From NCBI GenBank assembly GCA_045604945.1, contig JAZUPA010000076.1:1-64000 (forward strand): DNA of 64,000 nucleotides. Direction: 5' to 3'. Every line of letters starts with the position of its first letter. Within the stretch, counting starts at the first letter, position 1. The DNA is from JAISGQ01 sp045604945. GTDB lineage: Bacteria > Bacillota > Clostridia > Oscillospirales > Acutalibacteraceae. Made by a program: the position numbers and the translations under genes. Positions 33,139 to 41,783 of the stretch are shown piece by piece. Under the pieces are notes generated by a model, which saw only the letters and a program-made list of their open reading frames with translations, was not told the DNA's origin and did not search any database.

Positions 33139-34315
33139 CGGTTACCTTAAAAATCTGATGGACTGCGATGAAGTCCTCAGTGATATCACTATTGTCGGTG
33201 AGATTTCAAACTTCAAGCACCATTCCTCGGGGCATATGTATTTTTCCTTAAAGGATAAGGATTCAACCATATCTGCTGCAATGTTCCGCGGCGCAAACAG
33301 AAGTCTTCGATTTGTACCCGAAAACGGAATGAATGTTATAGCCAGCGGAAGAGTGTCCGTCTATCCTGCGTCTGGTGCGTATCAGCTTTATGTTGAGCAG
33401 ATGTCTCCTGATGGAGAGGGTGCGCTCTACGCAGCATACGCAAAGCTAAAGGAAAAACTCGAGAGAGAAGGTTTGTTCGACAGCAGCAGAAAGCGCAGGA
33501 TTCCGTCATTTCCAAGGCGGGTAGGAGTTGTGACTTCGCCCACAGGAGCTGCCATTCGCGATATTCTAAGTGTGCTGTCAAGAAGATATCCCTGCGCCGA
33601 GGTTGTACTTGCTCCTGTCCTTGTGCAGGGGGCAGAGGCTGCACCGACAATTGTTCAGGCAATAAACGAAATGAACGAAAAAGAAGCCTGTGATGTTATG
33701 ATAGTCGGAAGAGGCGGCGGCTCTATTGAAGACCTCTGGTGTTTTAACGATGAGCAGCTGGCTCGCACTGTGGCAGCATCAAGGATTCCCGTAATCAGTG
33801 CGGTAGGTCATGAGACTGATTTTACTCTGTGCGATTTTGCTGCGGACCTTCGTGCTCCGACCCCTTCGGCAGGTGCTGAGCTTGCGGTGCCTGACAGGGA
33901 AAAGCTTCTTAAAATTGTTGATTCCTGCAGTCGGGCAATAGAGCGCTCGGTAAGAGATAAAATCGAACTTTCAAAGCTGCAGCTGGGGGCTGTAACCGCC
34001 CAGCCTCACATGAAAAGTCCCATGGGCATAATCGATGCCTGCTCTCAGCGGCTTGATATGCTCTCAGGCAGTATTGAAAGCAGCTTTGAAGCCATGCTTA
34101 TGCAGAGCGTTGCACGGCTTCGTGAGGTAAGTGCAAGCATTGAAGCCCTCAGTCCCATTGCGGTAATGATGCGCGGATACAGTCTTGCTTATAAGGATAA
34201 TTCCATTGTAAAATCTGCTGCAGCTCTCTCTGCAGGGGATGAGATAACCCTCAGACTGCATGACGGCTCAGCTTCATGTATAATCAATTCAGTAACGGAG
34301 AACAGTAATGGATAA
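33110..34315 (+). CDS. xseA: Exodeoxyribonuclease VII large subunit
   Basis: With the TTG start at 33110 the protein has 401 residues and begins QRLTVSQVNGYLKNL, the normal XseA start. An OB-fold follows (ITIVGEISNFKHHSSGHMYFSLKD) and then the catalytic core with VVTSPTGAAIRDI and GRGGGSIEDLW. AGGTGA lies 6 bases upstream. Longer in-frame starts would overlap the previous gene by more than 100 bases. It degrades single-stranded DNA with XseB. Confidence 0.92.
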   Translation: MQRLTVSQVNGYLKNLMDCDEVLSDITIVGEISNFKHHSSGHMYFSLKDKDSTISAAMFRGANRSLRFVPENGMNVIASGRVSVYPASGAYQLYVEQMSPDGEGALYAAYAKLKEKLEREGLFDSSRKRRIPSFPRRVGVVTSPTGAAIRDILSVLSRRYPCAEVVLAPVLVQGAEAAPTIVQAINEMNEKEACDVMIVGRGGGSIEDLWCFNDEQLARTVAASRIPVISAVGHETDFTLCDFAADLRAPTPSAGAELAVPDREKLLKIVDSCSRAIERSVRDKIELSKLQLGAVTAQPHMKSPMGIIDACSQRLDMLSGSIESSFEAMLMQSVARLREVSASIEALSPIAVMMRGYSLAYKDNSIVKSAAALSAGDEITLRLHDGSASCIINSVTENSNG

Positions 34316-34511
34316 TATGACATTTGAAACGGCAATAAAGCGCCTTGAAGAGATTTCTGCTCTTCTCAGTGAAGGTGCAGCCCTTGAAAAATCAATTGAA
34401 CTGTATGAGGAAGCTACAAAGCTTATTGCCTTCTGCACCTCTGCGCTTAATGATGCGCAGACCAAAATAGTAAAGCTTTCCGAAGTTGGTGAGGTGGACA
34501 GCAATGACTGA
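34308..34511 (+). CDS. xseB: Exodeoxyribonuclease VII small subunit
   Basis: The 67-residue protein has the expected MTFETAIKRLEEISALLSEG helix and SIELYEEATKLI. It binds the XseA large subunit in several copies. It overlaps xseA by 8 bases and ispA by 8 bases. Confidence 0.93.
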   Translation: MDNMTFETAIKRLEEISALLSEGAALEKSIELYEEATKLIAFCTSALNDAQTKIVKLSEVGEVDSND

Positions 34512-35373
34512 TTTAAGAAAAGAATATATCGAAAAAATTGATTGCTTTCTGGCATCGGCTCTTGAAAACACATCTGCTCCGGAATCACTTGTAAATGCCA
34601 TGAGATATAGCCTTTTAAACGCAGGAAAAAGAGTGCGTCCAGTGCTCGCCCTTGAGTTTGCAAGGCTCTGCTCGGGTGATTACGATTCCGCACTGCCTGC
34701 AGCCTGTGCAGTTGAGTGCATCCACACCTATTCACTTATTCACGATGACCTGCCCTGTATGGACGATGATGATTTCCGCCGCGGAAAGCCCTCCTGTCAC
34801 AAGGCTTTTGATGAAGCAACCGCACTTCTTGCAGGTGATGCGCTGCTTACAATGTCTTTTGGTCTTATAGCTGACGCTGAAGGAATAAAGCCCGAATACA
34901 AGGCGGAGGCTGCCGCTGTTCTTGCAAAAAACAGCGGCATGTGCGGTATGATAGGCGGACAGGTGATAGATATTGAGTCTGAGGGCAAGGAGCCGACCCT
35001 TGAAAATATGATAAATATGTTCAGAGGAAAGACCTGCGCTCTCATTCAGGCAGCCTGTACCATAGGCTGCATTGCAGCAGGCGGCACTAAGGAACAGATT
35101 GCCGCTGCGGATACATACGGCTATGAGCTTGGAATGGCATTTCAGATTATCGATGATATTCTTGATACCATCGGTGATTTTGAAAAACTCGGCAAGCCCA
35201 TCGGCAGTGATGCAGAAAAGCAGAAGGCGAACAGTGTTTCGCTTCTTGGTATCGACAGGGCAAGAGAGCTTGCAAAAGAGCATACACAGAAAGCCTGCGA
35301 AAGCCTTTCATGCTTTGAAAATGCGGATTTTCTTATAAAGTTTGCAAAGGATCTTGAAACAAGAATCGCATAA
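34504..35373 (+). CDS. ispA: Farnesyl diphosphate / polyprenyl synthase
   Basis: This 289-residue trans-prenyltransferase has the first Asp-rich motif in IHDDLPCMDDDDFRRGKPS, where DDLPCMDDDD is the long bacterial type, and the second, DDILD. It condenses IPP with DMAPP and GPP to give C15 diphosphate for undecaprenyl and quinone chains. ATG 34504 has GAGGTGG upstream. Together with dxs next to it, it forms an isoprenoid pair inside the operon. Confidence 0.94.
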   Translation: MTDLRKEYIEKIDCFLASALENTSAPESLVNAMRYSLLNAGKRVRPVLALEFARLCSGDYDSALPAACAVECIHTYSLIHDDLPCMDDDDFRRGKPSCHKAFDEATALLAGDALLTMSFGLIADAEGIKPEYKAEAAAVLAKNSGMCGMIGGQVIDIESEGKEPTLENMINMFRGKTCALIQAACTIGCIAAGGTKEQIAAADTYGYELGMAFQIIDDILDTIGDFEKLGKPIGSDAEKQKANSVSLLGIDRARELAKEHTQKACESLSCFENADFLIKFAKDLETRIA

Positions 35374-35391
35374 ACGAAAAGAGATTTGCTT

Positions 35392-37242
35392 ATGTCTTAT
35401 GAATTTCTTGACGGAATCAACAGTCCTGAGGATCTTAAAAAAACAGATAAAAATGATATTGATGCTCTCTGCGGCGAGATAAGAGATTATCTTATAAATA
35501 CCGTTTCTCACACAGGTGGTCATCTTGCATCCAACCTCGGCGTTGTCGAGCTGACCGTTGCAATGCACCGTGTCTTTGATTCTCCCAAAGACCGATTTGT
35601 CTTTGATGTAGGGCATCAGTGCTATACCCACAAGCTTATTACAGGCAGACGCGACAGGTTCGACTCCCTTCGTTCCGAGGGCGGTATTGCAGGCTTTCCC
35701 AGACCTTCCGAGAGTATTCATGACCCTGTAATTGCAGGTCACAGCAGCACCTCCATCTCTTCTGCACTGGGTCTTGCCGAAGCAAAGAAGCTCAGGGGAG
35801 AAGATGGCTTTGTTGTTGCGGTCATCGGCGACGGCGCCCTTACAGGCGGTCTTGCATACGAAGGGCTCAACAATGCAGGCAGAAGCCGCAACAGACTTAT
35901 CATAATCCTCAACGACAACAGAATGTCGATAAATAAGAATGTGGGAGCGGTTGCAAGGCATCTTGCTGTGCTGAGAACCAAAAAGGGATATTTCCGCTTC
36001 AAATCAGGTGTTGCAAAGGTTTTCGGAGCGATACCGCTGGTGGGAAAGAAAATAAGAAAAATGCTCCTGTCTTCCCACAAGGCGCTTAAAAACACATTAT
36101 ATAAAAGCTCCCTGTTTGAGGATATGGGATTTTCCTATATGGGACCTGTAGACGGGCATAACGAACAATTGCTCGAGCGAGTGCTTGATACCGCGAAAAC
36201 CCTTGAAAGACCTGTGCTGATTCATATCTGCACCCTCAAGGGAAAGGGTTATACCCATGCAGAAAAGAAGCCCCGCAAATTCCACGGAATTTCAGCCTTT
36301 GATACCGATTCGGGAGAACCTACCTACAGCGGTCCGACCTACTCTTCTGTTTTCGGTGAGGCTTTGTGCGCTCTTGCCGAAAAGGATGAGAGCGTCTGCG
36401 CTGTAACAGCTGCGATGAAGTCGGGCACAGGGCTTGACGGCTTTGCAGAAAAATACCGACACAGATTTTACGATGTTGGCATTGCTGAAGGACATGCGGT
36501 TACCTTTTCCGCAGGTCTTGCAGCCGGCGGCATGAAACCGTTTTTCGCGGTATATTCAAGCTTTCTTCAGCGTGCCTACGATCAGCTTATACATGATGTT
36601 GCAATAGGCAGCGAAAATATCAATCTCGTTATCGACCGTGCGGGCATAGTCGGCGATGACGGTGAGACCCATAACGGTGTTTTTGATGCAGCAATGCTGC
36701 TGCCGATTCCGAATTTCAGGGTCTATTCTCCGTCCTATTTTTCTGAGATTCCCTATTGCCTTGAGAAATGCGCTGATACAAAAGGCCCCTGCGCTGTGAG
36801 AATCCCCCGAGGGACAGAGGCGAAGAAACCGGAAAACGCAGCCCTTACCAATGACGACTATTTGTTTGTCGGCTATGGAAAAACACTTGCAGTCAGCTAC
36901 GGAAGGCTTATAGGCTCACTGTTTTCAGCAGGGGAGAAGCTCCGTGAAGAAGGGACAGATATTTCTGTTCTCAAGCTTCTGCTGATTAACAATATTGCAG
37001 ATGAGTGTATTGAAAAAGCCATGGAATACGACGCCATAGTGTTCTTTGAAGAGGGGATGAAACGGGGCGGTGTGGGCGAATATTTCGGCTCACTGCTCCT
37101 TGAAAAAGGATATGAGGGGAGATATGTTCACCGTGCCATCGATGACAGATTTGTCTCCCATGCGGCGGTTTCCTCCGCCCTTGCAGGACTTGAGCTTGAT
37201 GTCAAGTCCATTACAGATTTACTCCGAGAGGTAAGCAAATGA
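35392..37242 (+). CDS. dxs: 1-deoxy-D-xylulose-5-phosphate synthase
   Basis: The 616-residue TPP enzyme has GHQCYTHKLITGR, GDGALTGGLAYEGLNNAG (TPP motif) and DRAGIVGDDGETHNG, the Dxs signature for the second domain. It makes DXP from pyruvate and glyceraldehyde-3-phosphate, so this organism uses the MEP isoprenoid route. ATG 35392 is chosen; the ribosome site is weak. The 3' end overlaps tlyA by 4 bases. Confidence 0.96.
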   Translation: MSYEFLDGINSPEDLKKTDKNDIDALCGEIRDYLINTVSHTGGHLASNLGVVELTVAMHRVFDSPKDRFVFDVGHQCYTHKLITGRRDRFDSLRSEGGIAGFPRPSESIHDPVIAGHSSTSISSALGLAEAKKLRGEDGFVVAVIGDGALTGGLAYEGLNNAGRSRNRLIIILNDNRMSINKNVGAVARHLAVLRTKKGYFRFKSGVAKVFGAIPLVGKKIRKMLLSSHKALKNTLYKSSLFEDMGFSYMGPVDGHNEQLLERVLDTAKTLERPVLIHICTLKGKGYTHAEKKPRKFHGISAFDTDSGEPTYSGPTYSSVFGEALCALAEKDESVCAVTAAMKSGTGLDGFAEKYRHRFYDVGIAEGHAVTFSAGLAAGGMKPFFAVYSSFLQRAYDQLIHDVAIGSENINLVIDRAGIVGDDGETHNGVFDAAMLLPIPNFRVYSPSYFSEIPYCLEKCADTKGPCAVRIPRGTEAKKPENAALTNDDYLFVGYGKTLAVSYGRLIGSLFSAGEKLREEGTDISVLKLLLINNIADECIEKAMEYDAIVFFEEGMKRGGVGEYFGSLLLEKGYEGRYVHRAIDDRFVSHAAVSSALAGLELDVKSITDLLREVSK

Positions 37243-38069
37243 AAGAAAAACTGAGACTGGATACAGAGCTTGTTTCCCGAGGTCTTGCTCAGAGCAGGGA
37301 AAAGGCAAAGGCTCTGATTATGTCGGGAATTGTATATGTAAATAACCAGAAGGCGCTGAAGGCAGGAGAAGAGGTCAAGGCTGAGGACAATATTGAGGTT
37401 CGCGGTGAGACCCTTCGCTATGTAAGCCGCGGCGGACTGAAGCTGGAAAAGGCAATGAAGGAATTTTCCATTGAGCTCGAGGGCAGGATCTGCATGGATG
37501 TGGGAGCATCTACAGGCGGTTTTACCGACTGCATGCTGCAGAACGGCGCTCAGAAGGTCTATTCCGTTGATGTCGGCTACGGTCAGCTTGACTGGAAGCT
37601 TCGCAGTGATGAGAGGGTTGTAAACCTTGAGCGAACAAACATACGATATGTCACAAGAGAGCAGATTCCCGACATCATCGACTTTTCAAGCATAGATGTT
37701 TCCTTTATTTCTCTTACTCTCGTGCTGCCTGTGGTGCGTTCACTGCTGTCGGATAACGGCAGGGTGATGTGCCTTATTAAGCCTCAGTTCGAGGCAGGAC
37801 GCGGCAAGGTAGGCAAAAAAGGCGTTGTCAGAGAGCCTGAGATACACCATGAGGTTATAGTCAAGATACTCGATTTTATGTTCGAGAACGGTTTTAATGT
37901 ATTGAATCTTGATTTTTCTCCCATAAGAGGACCTGAGGGAAATATTGAATATCTTGCTTATGCAGAGAAAAGTGACGCTCCTGAGAGATTCCCCGAGGAA
38001 CAGATAGGGATTACCGTCAAAAATTCTCATCAGACTCTGGATTCGGGAAAGCAGGTGGAATCACAGTGA
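37239..38069 (+). CDS. tlyA: TlyA-family rRNA 2'-O-methyltransferase
   Basis: The 276-residue protein has an N-terminal S4 RNA-binding domain (RLDTELVSRGLAQSREKAK) and a FtsJ-like methylase (CMDVGASTGGFTDCMLQNGA, YSVDVGYGQLDWKLR). It methylates rRNA riboses; the old name 'hemolysin' reflects side effects seen in other species. It overlaps dxs and nadK by 4 bases each, so the three are coupled. Confidence 0.92.
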   Translation: MKEKLRLDTELVSRGLAQSREKAKALIMSGIVYVNNQKALKAGEEVKAEDNIEVRGETLRYVSRGGLKLEKAMKEFSIELEGRICMDVGASTGGFTDCMLQNGAQKVYSVDVGYGQLDWKLRSDERVVNLERTNIRYVTREQIPDIIDFSSIDVSFISLTLVLPVVRSLLSDNGRVMCLIKPQFEAGRGKVGKKGVVREPEIHHEVIVKILDFMFENGFNVLNLDFSPIRGPEGNIEYLAYAEKSDAPERFPEEQIGITVKNSHQTLDSGKQVESQ

Positions 38070-38908
38070 ATATACTGATTATTCCCAATTACGATAAAAA
38101 GGATGCCCTTTCCTGCACCAACGAGGTTCACCGCAAGCTCTGCTCCCTTGGCGCAGATGTAACTGTAATGAAATCTGAAAAGGGATATTCCAGAGCTTTT
38201 TCCGATGATGACCTCGAGCTTATTTCACAGTGCGACATCGTGGTTACTGTCGGCGGTGACGGCACCACACTCAGAACTGCAAAGGCCGCTGCGATGTACT
38301 CAAAGCCCGTTCTTGGAATCAACGCAGGCAGGCTCGGTTTTATGTCGGGACTTGAAAAAAATGAACTTGATTCCCTTTCCGCGCTTACCGACGGCAGTTA
38401 CATTATCGAAGAGCGCATGATGCTTGATGTAACCCTTGTAGACCCTGAAAAAAGAGTAGTCTGCACTGCTCAGGCGCTTAATGATGCGGTTCTTTCAAGA
38501 GGCTCACTGCCAAAGATTCTGGACCTTGTCGTTGCGCTTAACGAAAATACGACCATCAACTGCAGAGCTGACGGACTGATATTTTCGACCCCCACAGGCT
38601 CCACAGCCTATGCATTTTCTGCAGGCGGACCGATTATAGACCCCCAGATAAACTGCATACAGGTAACACCCATATGCTCCCATTCGCTGCTTTCAAAGCC
38701 AATGATACTGTCTAAAAATTCAGTTATCAGAGCAAAAAGCGCAGATAACTGCGATCATGAGATTCTGCTTGCCGTTGACGGCGAGGAGCAGATACCTGTA
38801 ATGAAAGGCGGCTATGTTGAAATACGCCGCTCAGATTCCTACGCAAAGCTTATCCGCATCAAGGACGATTGCTTCTATGATGTTATCAAAACAAAATTTA
38901 AGGATTGA
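38066..38908 (+). CDS. nadK: NAD kinase
   Basis: At 280 residues it has the VTVGGDGTTLRTAK phosphate-donor motif, NAGRLGFM and the second conserved STPTGSTAYAFSAGGPI. It converts NAD+ to NADP+. It starts with GTG in overlap with tlyA. The position between tlyA and argR is conserved in many Clostridia. Confidence 0.95.
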   Translation: MNILIIPNYDKKDALSCTNEVHRKLCSLGADVTVMKSEKGYSRAFSDDDLELISQCDIVVTVGGDGTTLRTAKAAAMYSKPVLGINAGRLGFMSGLEKNELDSLSALTDGSYIIEERMMLDVTLVDPEKRVVCTAQALNDAVLSRGSLPKILDLVVALNENTTINCRADGLIFSTPTGSTAYAFSAGGPIIDPQINCIQVTPICSHSLLSKPMILSKNSVIRAKSADNCDHEILLAVDGEEQIPVMKGGYVEIRRSDSYAKLIRIKDDCFYDVIKTKFKD

Positions 38909-38914
38909 GAACAG

Positions 38915-39367
38915 ATGAAAACAAAAAGACAGCTTAAAATAGTCGAGTTTGTAAAGAACAAGAGCGTAGAAACCCAGGAAGACCTGCTGAATATGCTCAG
39001 AGCTGAGGGCTTTGTTGTCACTCAGGCAACAATATCCAGAGACATAAAGGAGCTTCGCCTTGTCAAGACCCTCGGCACAGACGGCAAGTACAGATACGCC
39101 GTTGCATCTCAGGAGAATCAGGATATGTCCTCAAGATTTCTCTCTATCTTCAACGAAGCGGTAGTCTCTATAGAAAACGCCATGAATATGGTCTGTCTCC
39201 ATTGCCACACAGGCATGGCTCAGGCTGTCTGCGCTTCTATGGATACCATGCATTTTGACAATGTTGTGGGTACTCTTGCAGGAGACGACACAATATTTGT
39301 TCTCTGCCGCGATATCGAAAGTGCGCAGGCACTTGTTGCAGAACTGAACAAGCTGTTCGGAAGGTGA
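38915..39367 (+). CDS. argR: Arginine repressor
   Basis: The 150-residue protein has the N-terminal winged helix (TQEDLLNMLRAEGFVVTQ, ATISRDIKELRLVK) and the C-terminal arginine-binding hexamerisation domain with GTLAGDDTIFVL. It represses arginine biosynthesis and activates catabolism in other Firmicutes. It lies 6 bases after nadK and 4 before recN. No arginine genes are in the window. Confidence 0.95.
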   Translation: MKTKRQLKIVEFVKNKSVETQEDLLNMLRAEGFVVTQATISRDIKELRLVKTLGTDGKYRYAVASQENQDMSSRFLSIFNEAVVSIENAMNMVCLHCHTGMAQAVCASMDTMHFDNVVGTLAGDDTIFVLCRDIESAQALVAELNKLFGR

Positions 39368-39371
39368 ATTG

Positions 39372-41030
39372 ATGCTCAGTCGGTTATACATAGAAAACAT
39401 AGCGGTTATTGAGAAGGTTGACTGCGAGCTTGATGAGGGCTTCAATGTCCTGACAGGTGAGACAGGTGCCGGTAAGTCGATAATTATCGATTCAATAAAT
39501 GCTGTCCTTGGCGGAAGGACAAGCCGCGACCTTATAAGAACAGGCAGCAGCAAGGCTTATGTCAGTGCGCAGTTTGACAATGCAGGAGTATTGGCGCTGA
39601 CAGCAGCCTCAGAATACGGAATCGAAGCTGAAGACGGCGCTCTTATCATCTCAAGGGAGATAAGAGATGACGGCAAGAATCAGTGCAGAGTAAACGGCAG
39701 ACCTGTTACTGTTGCTGCGCTCAAGGATATAGGAAAATATCTCATCAATATCCACGGTCAGCATGATACAACCGCGCTTCTCAACCCTGAAACTCATATA
39801 ACATATATCGATTCTCTGGCGGAAAATCAGGCGCTGAGAGATGATTACCGTGCTGTTTACAATGAATACAAGCTTCTTGCAACCGAAATCAGAAGACTGG
39901 ACCTCAACGAAAAGGACAAGCAGAATAAAGCTGATATGCTCCGATACAGAGTTGAGGAGCTTTCTGCCGCTGAGCTTCGTGACGGTGAAGCTGCAGAACT
40001 TATGGAAAAGCGCAGCGTATATCGCAATTTTGAGCATATACGCAATTCTCTGTCTGCGGCAGTGGCTGCCCTTCGCGGTGATGAGGATTCAAGCGGTGCC
40101 TGTGAGGCTGTAGCCTGCGCCTTTGAGGAGACCTCGGCAGTTTCTTCGGTATTCCCGTCAGTAGAGAAGCTGTCTGCCCGTCTTTCGGAGGTCAGTTATG
40201 AGCTTGATGATATTGCAGAAACTCTGAGAGGAGAGCTTTCAGCACTTGAATTTGACCCTGAGGAGCTTGAAATGGTCGAAAACAGACTCTCGGTGCTTGA
40301 GAAGATAATCAAAAGATACGGCTCTGAAAAAGAGGCGATCGAATATTTTGAAGAGGCCTCACGGGAGCTTTCTGCTCTGGATAACAGCGACCTGATAAGA
40401 CAGGAGCTGGAGGAAAAGCGCCTTGAAACTCTGAAAAGGCTTGAGGCTGCTGCAAAGCTTATTACAAAATCACGCACTGATGCAGCAAGACTTTTTACAA
40501 AGAGGGTAGAGGAGGAGCTTTCCTTCCTCGATATGCCCTCTGTAAAGCTTTCTGTCCGCACAGAGCGGACAAACCTTACCGAAAACGGCTGCGACAGCAT
40601 AGAATTTCTTATCTGCACAAATGTTGGCGAAGAGCCGAAGCCCCTTGCAAAAATTGCTTCGGGCGGTGAGCTTAGCAGAATAATGCTTGCCTTTAAGAAT
40701 GTGCTTGCGGATAAGGATAACGTTGACACACTGATTTTTGACGAAATTGATACAGGTATCAGCGGCAAGGCAGCACAGAAGGTTGCTCTGAAACTCAGGG
40801 AAGTTTCCTCTGCAAGACAGATAATATGCGTTACTCACCTGGCTCAGATTGCAGCAGCGGCAAATTCCCATCTGTTTATAAGCAAGTCTGTTGAAATGGG
40901 CAAGACCTCGACAAAGGTAACAAAGCTCGATACTGACAAGCGTATTCGTGAGGTTGCCAGAATAATCAGCGGCGACTGCATAACCGATGCTGTGCTGGAA
41001 ACCGCAGCTCAGATGATTTCAAACAAGTAA
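39372..41030 (+). CDS. recN: DNA repair protein RecN
   Basis: The 552-residue SMC-like ATPase has Walker A TGETGAGKSIIIDS near the N-terminus, a long coiled coil in the middle, the ABC signature IASGGELSRIMLAFK and Walker B TLIFDEIDTGISGKAA. It acts early in double-strand break repair. ATG 39372 with AAGGTGA upstream is preferred over TTG 39369. It ends the nusB operon; a hairpin before cwlD follows. Confidence 0.96.
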   Translation: MLSRLYIENIAVIEKVDCELDEGFNVLTGETGAGKSIIIDSINAVLGGRTSRDLIRTGSSKAYVSAQFDNAGVLALTAASEYGIEAEDGALIISREIRDDGKNQCRVNGRPVTVAALKDIGKYLINIHGQHDTTALLNPETHITYIDSLAENQALRDDYRAVYNEYKLLATEIRRLDLNEKDKQNKADMLRYRVEELSAAELRDGEAAELMEKRSVYRNFEHIRNSLSAAVAALRGDEDSSGACEAVACAFEETSAVSSVFPSVEKLSARLSEVSYELDDIAETLRGELSALEFDPEELEMVENRLSVLEKIIKRYGSEKEAIEYFEEASRELSALDNSDLIRQELEEKRLETLKRLEAAAKLITKSRTDAARLFTKRVEEELSFLDMPSVKLSVRTERTNLTENGCDSIEFLICTNVGEEPKPLAKIASGGELSRIMLAFKNVLADKDNVDTLIFDEIDTGISGKAAQKVALKLREVSSARQIICVTHLAQIAAAANSHLFISKSVEMGKTSTKVTKLDTDKRIREVARIISGDCITDAVLETAAQMISNK

Positions 41031-41038
41031 TAAACTCA

Positions 41039-41070
41039 ATCCCTCCGTTATATTATTATAGCGGAGGGAT
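41039..41070 (+). promoter_or_regulatory. Hairpin sequestering the ribosome site of cwlD
   Basis: Arms 41039-41052 and 41057-41070 pair over 14 bp (one T-G) with a 4-base loop TTAT. The 3' arm contains GGAGGG, the Shine-Dalgarno sequence 5 bases before ATG 41074. There is no T-run, so it does not look like a normal recN terminator. Confidence 0.8.
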
Positions 41071-41073
41071 AAT

Positions 41074-41781
41074 ATGAAGCGATTGATTATTACCGCTGCA
41101 GCTTTTGCAGTTTTATTCATATCGGCACTTGTGCTGTTCTTTTCTGCCTCCGACATGGGAGACAGAAATACTTCTTCTGTAGTAAACTCAAAGCCTGTAA
41201 TTATCATAGATGCAGGTCACGGCGGCATCGACGGAGGTGCTGTCGGGGTGTCGGGAATTCCTGAAAAGGATATTAATCTGCAGATTGCATTGAAGCTCAG
41301 GGCAAGACTTACTGTGCTTGGTTATAAGGTCATCATGACAAGAGAAACTGATATCTCAATTCACGATGCATCCGCAGCAACAATCAGGCAGAAAAAAGCA
41401 AGTGACCTGAAAAACAGGCTGAAAATGACAACTCTCTATCCAGATTCTATACTTATCAGCATACATCAGAATATAATTGATATTCCCTCGGTTCGGGGTG
41501 CTCAGGTTTTCTACTCCCCGAACAAAGATTCAAGCAAGGTGCTGGCAGGCTATATACAGAATTCTTTGAATCTCTGCATGCGCTCGGGAAAACCGCGCAA
41601 TATTACCGAGGCAGGGAGTAATCTGTATCTTTTCTATAATGCCAAGAATACTGCTGTGCTGGTAGAGTGCGGATTCCTTTCAAACAGTGAAGAGGAATCT
41701 CTGCTGCGCTCTGAGGAATATCAGGAATTGCTTGCCTTTGCGGTGAGTAATGCTGTATTAACATACCTTAAGGATGTGTAA
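41074..41781 (+). CDS. cwlD: N-acetylmuramoyl-L-alanine amidase, CwlD type
   Basis: The 235-residue amidase_3 protein has an N-terminal membrane/signal segment (residues 4-26) and the zinc ligands and catalytic residues in IIIDAGHGGIDGGAVG, LISIHQN and VLVECGFLSN. Length and motif spacing match CwlD, which prepares cortex muramic-delta-lactam during sporulation. A ribosome-blocking hairpin precedes it, and radA follows 2 bases after its stop. Confidence 0.85.
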   Translation: MKRLIITAAAFAVLFISALVLFFSASDMGDRNTSSVVNSKPVIIIDAGHGGIDGGAVGVSGIPEKDINLQIALKLRARLTVLGYKVIMTRETDISIHDASAATIRQKKASDLKNRLKMTTLYPDSILISIHQNIIDIPSVRGAQVFYSPNKDSSKVLAGYIQNSLNLCMRSGKPRNITEAGSNLYLFYNAKNTAVLVECGFLSNSEEESLLRSEEYQELLAFAVSNAVLTYLKDV

Positions 41782-41783
41782 CA

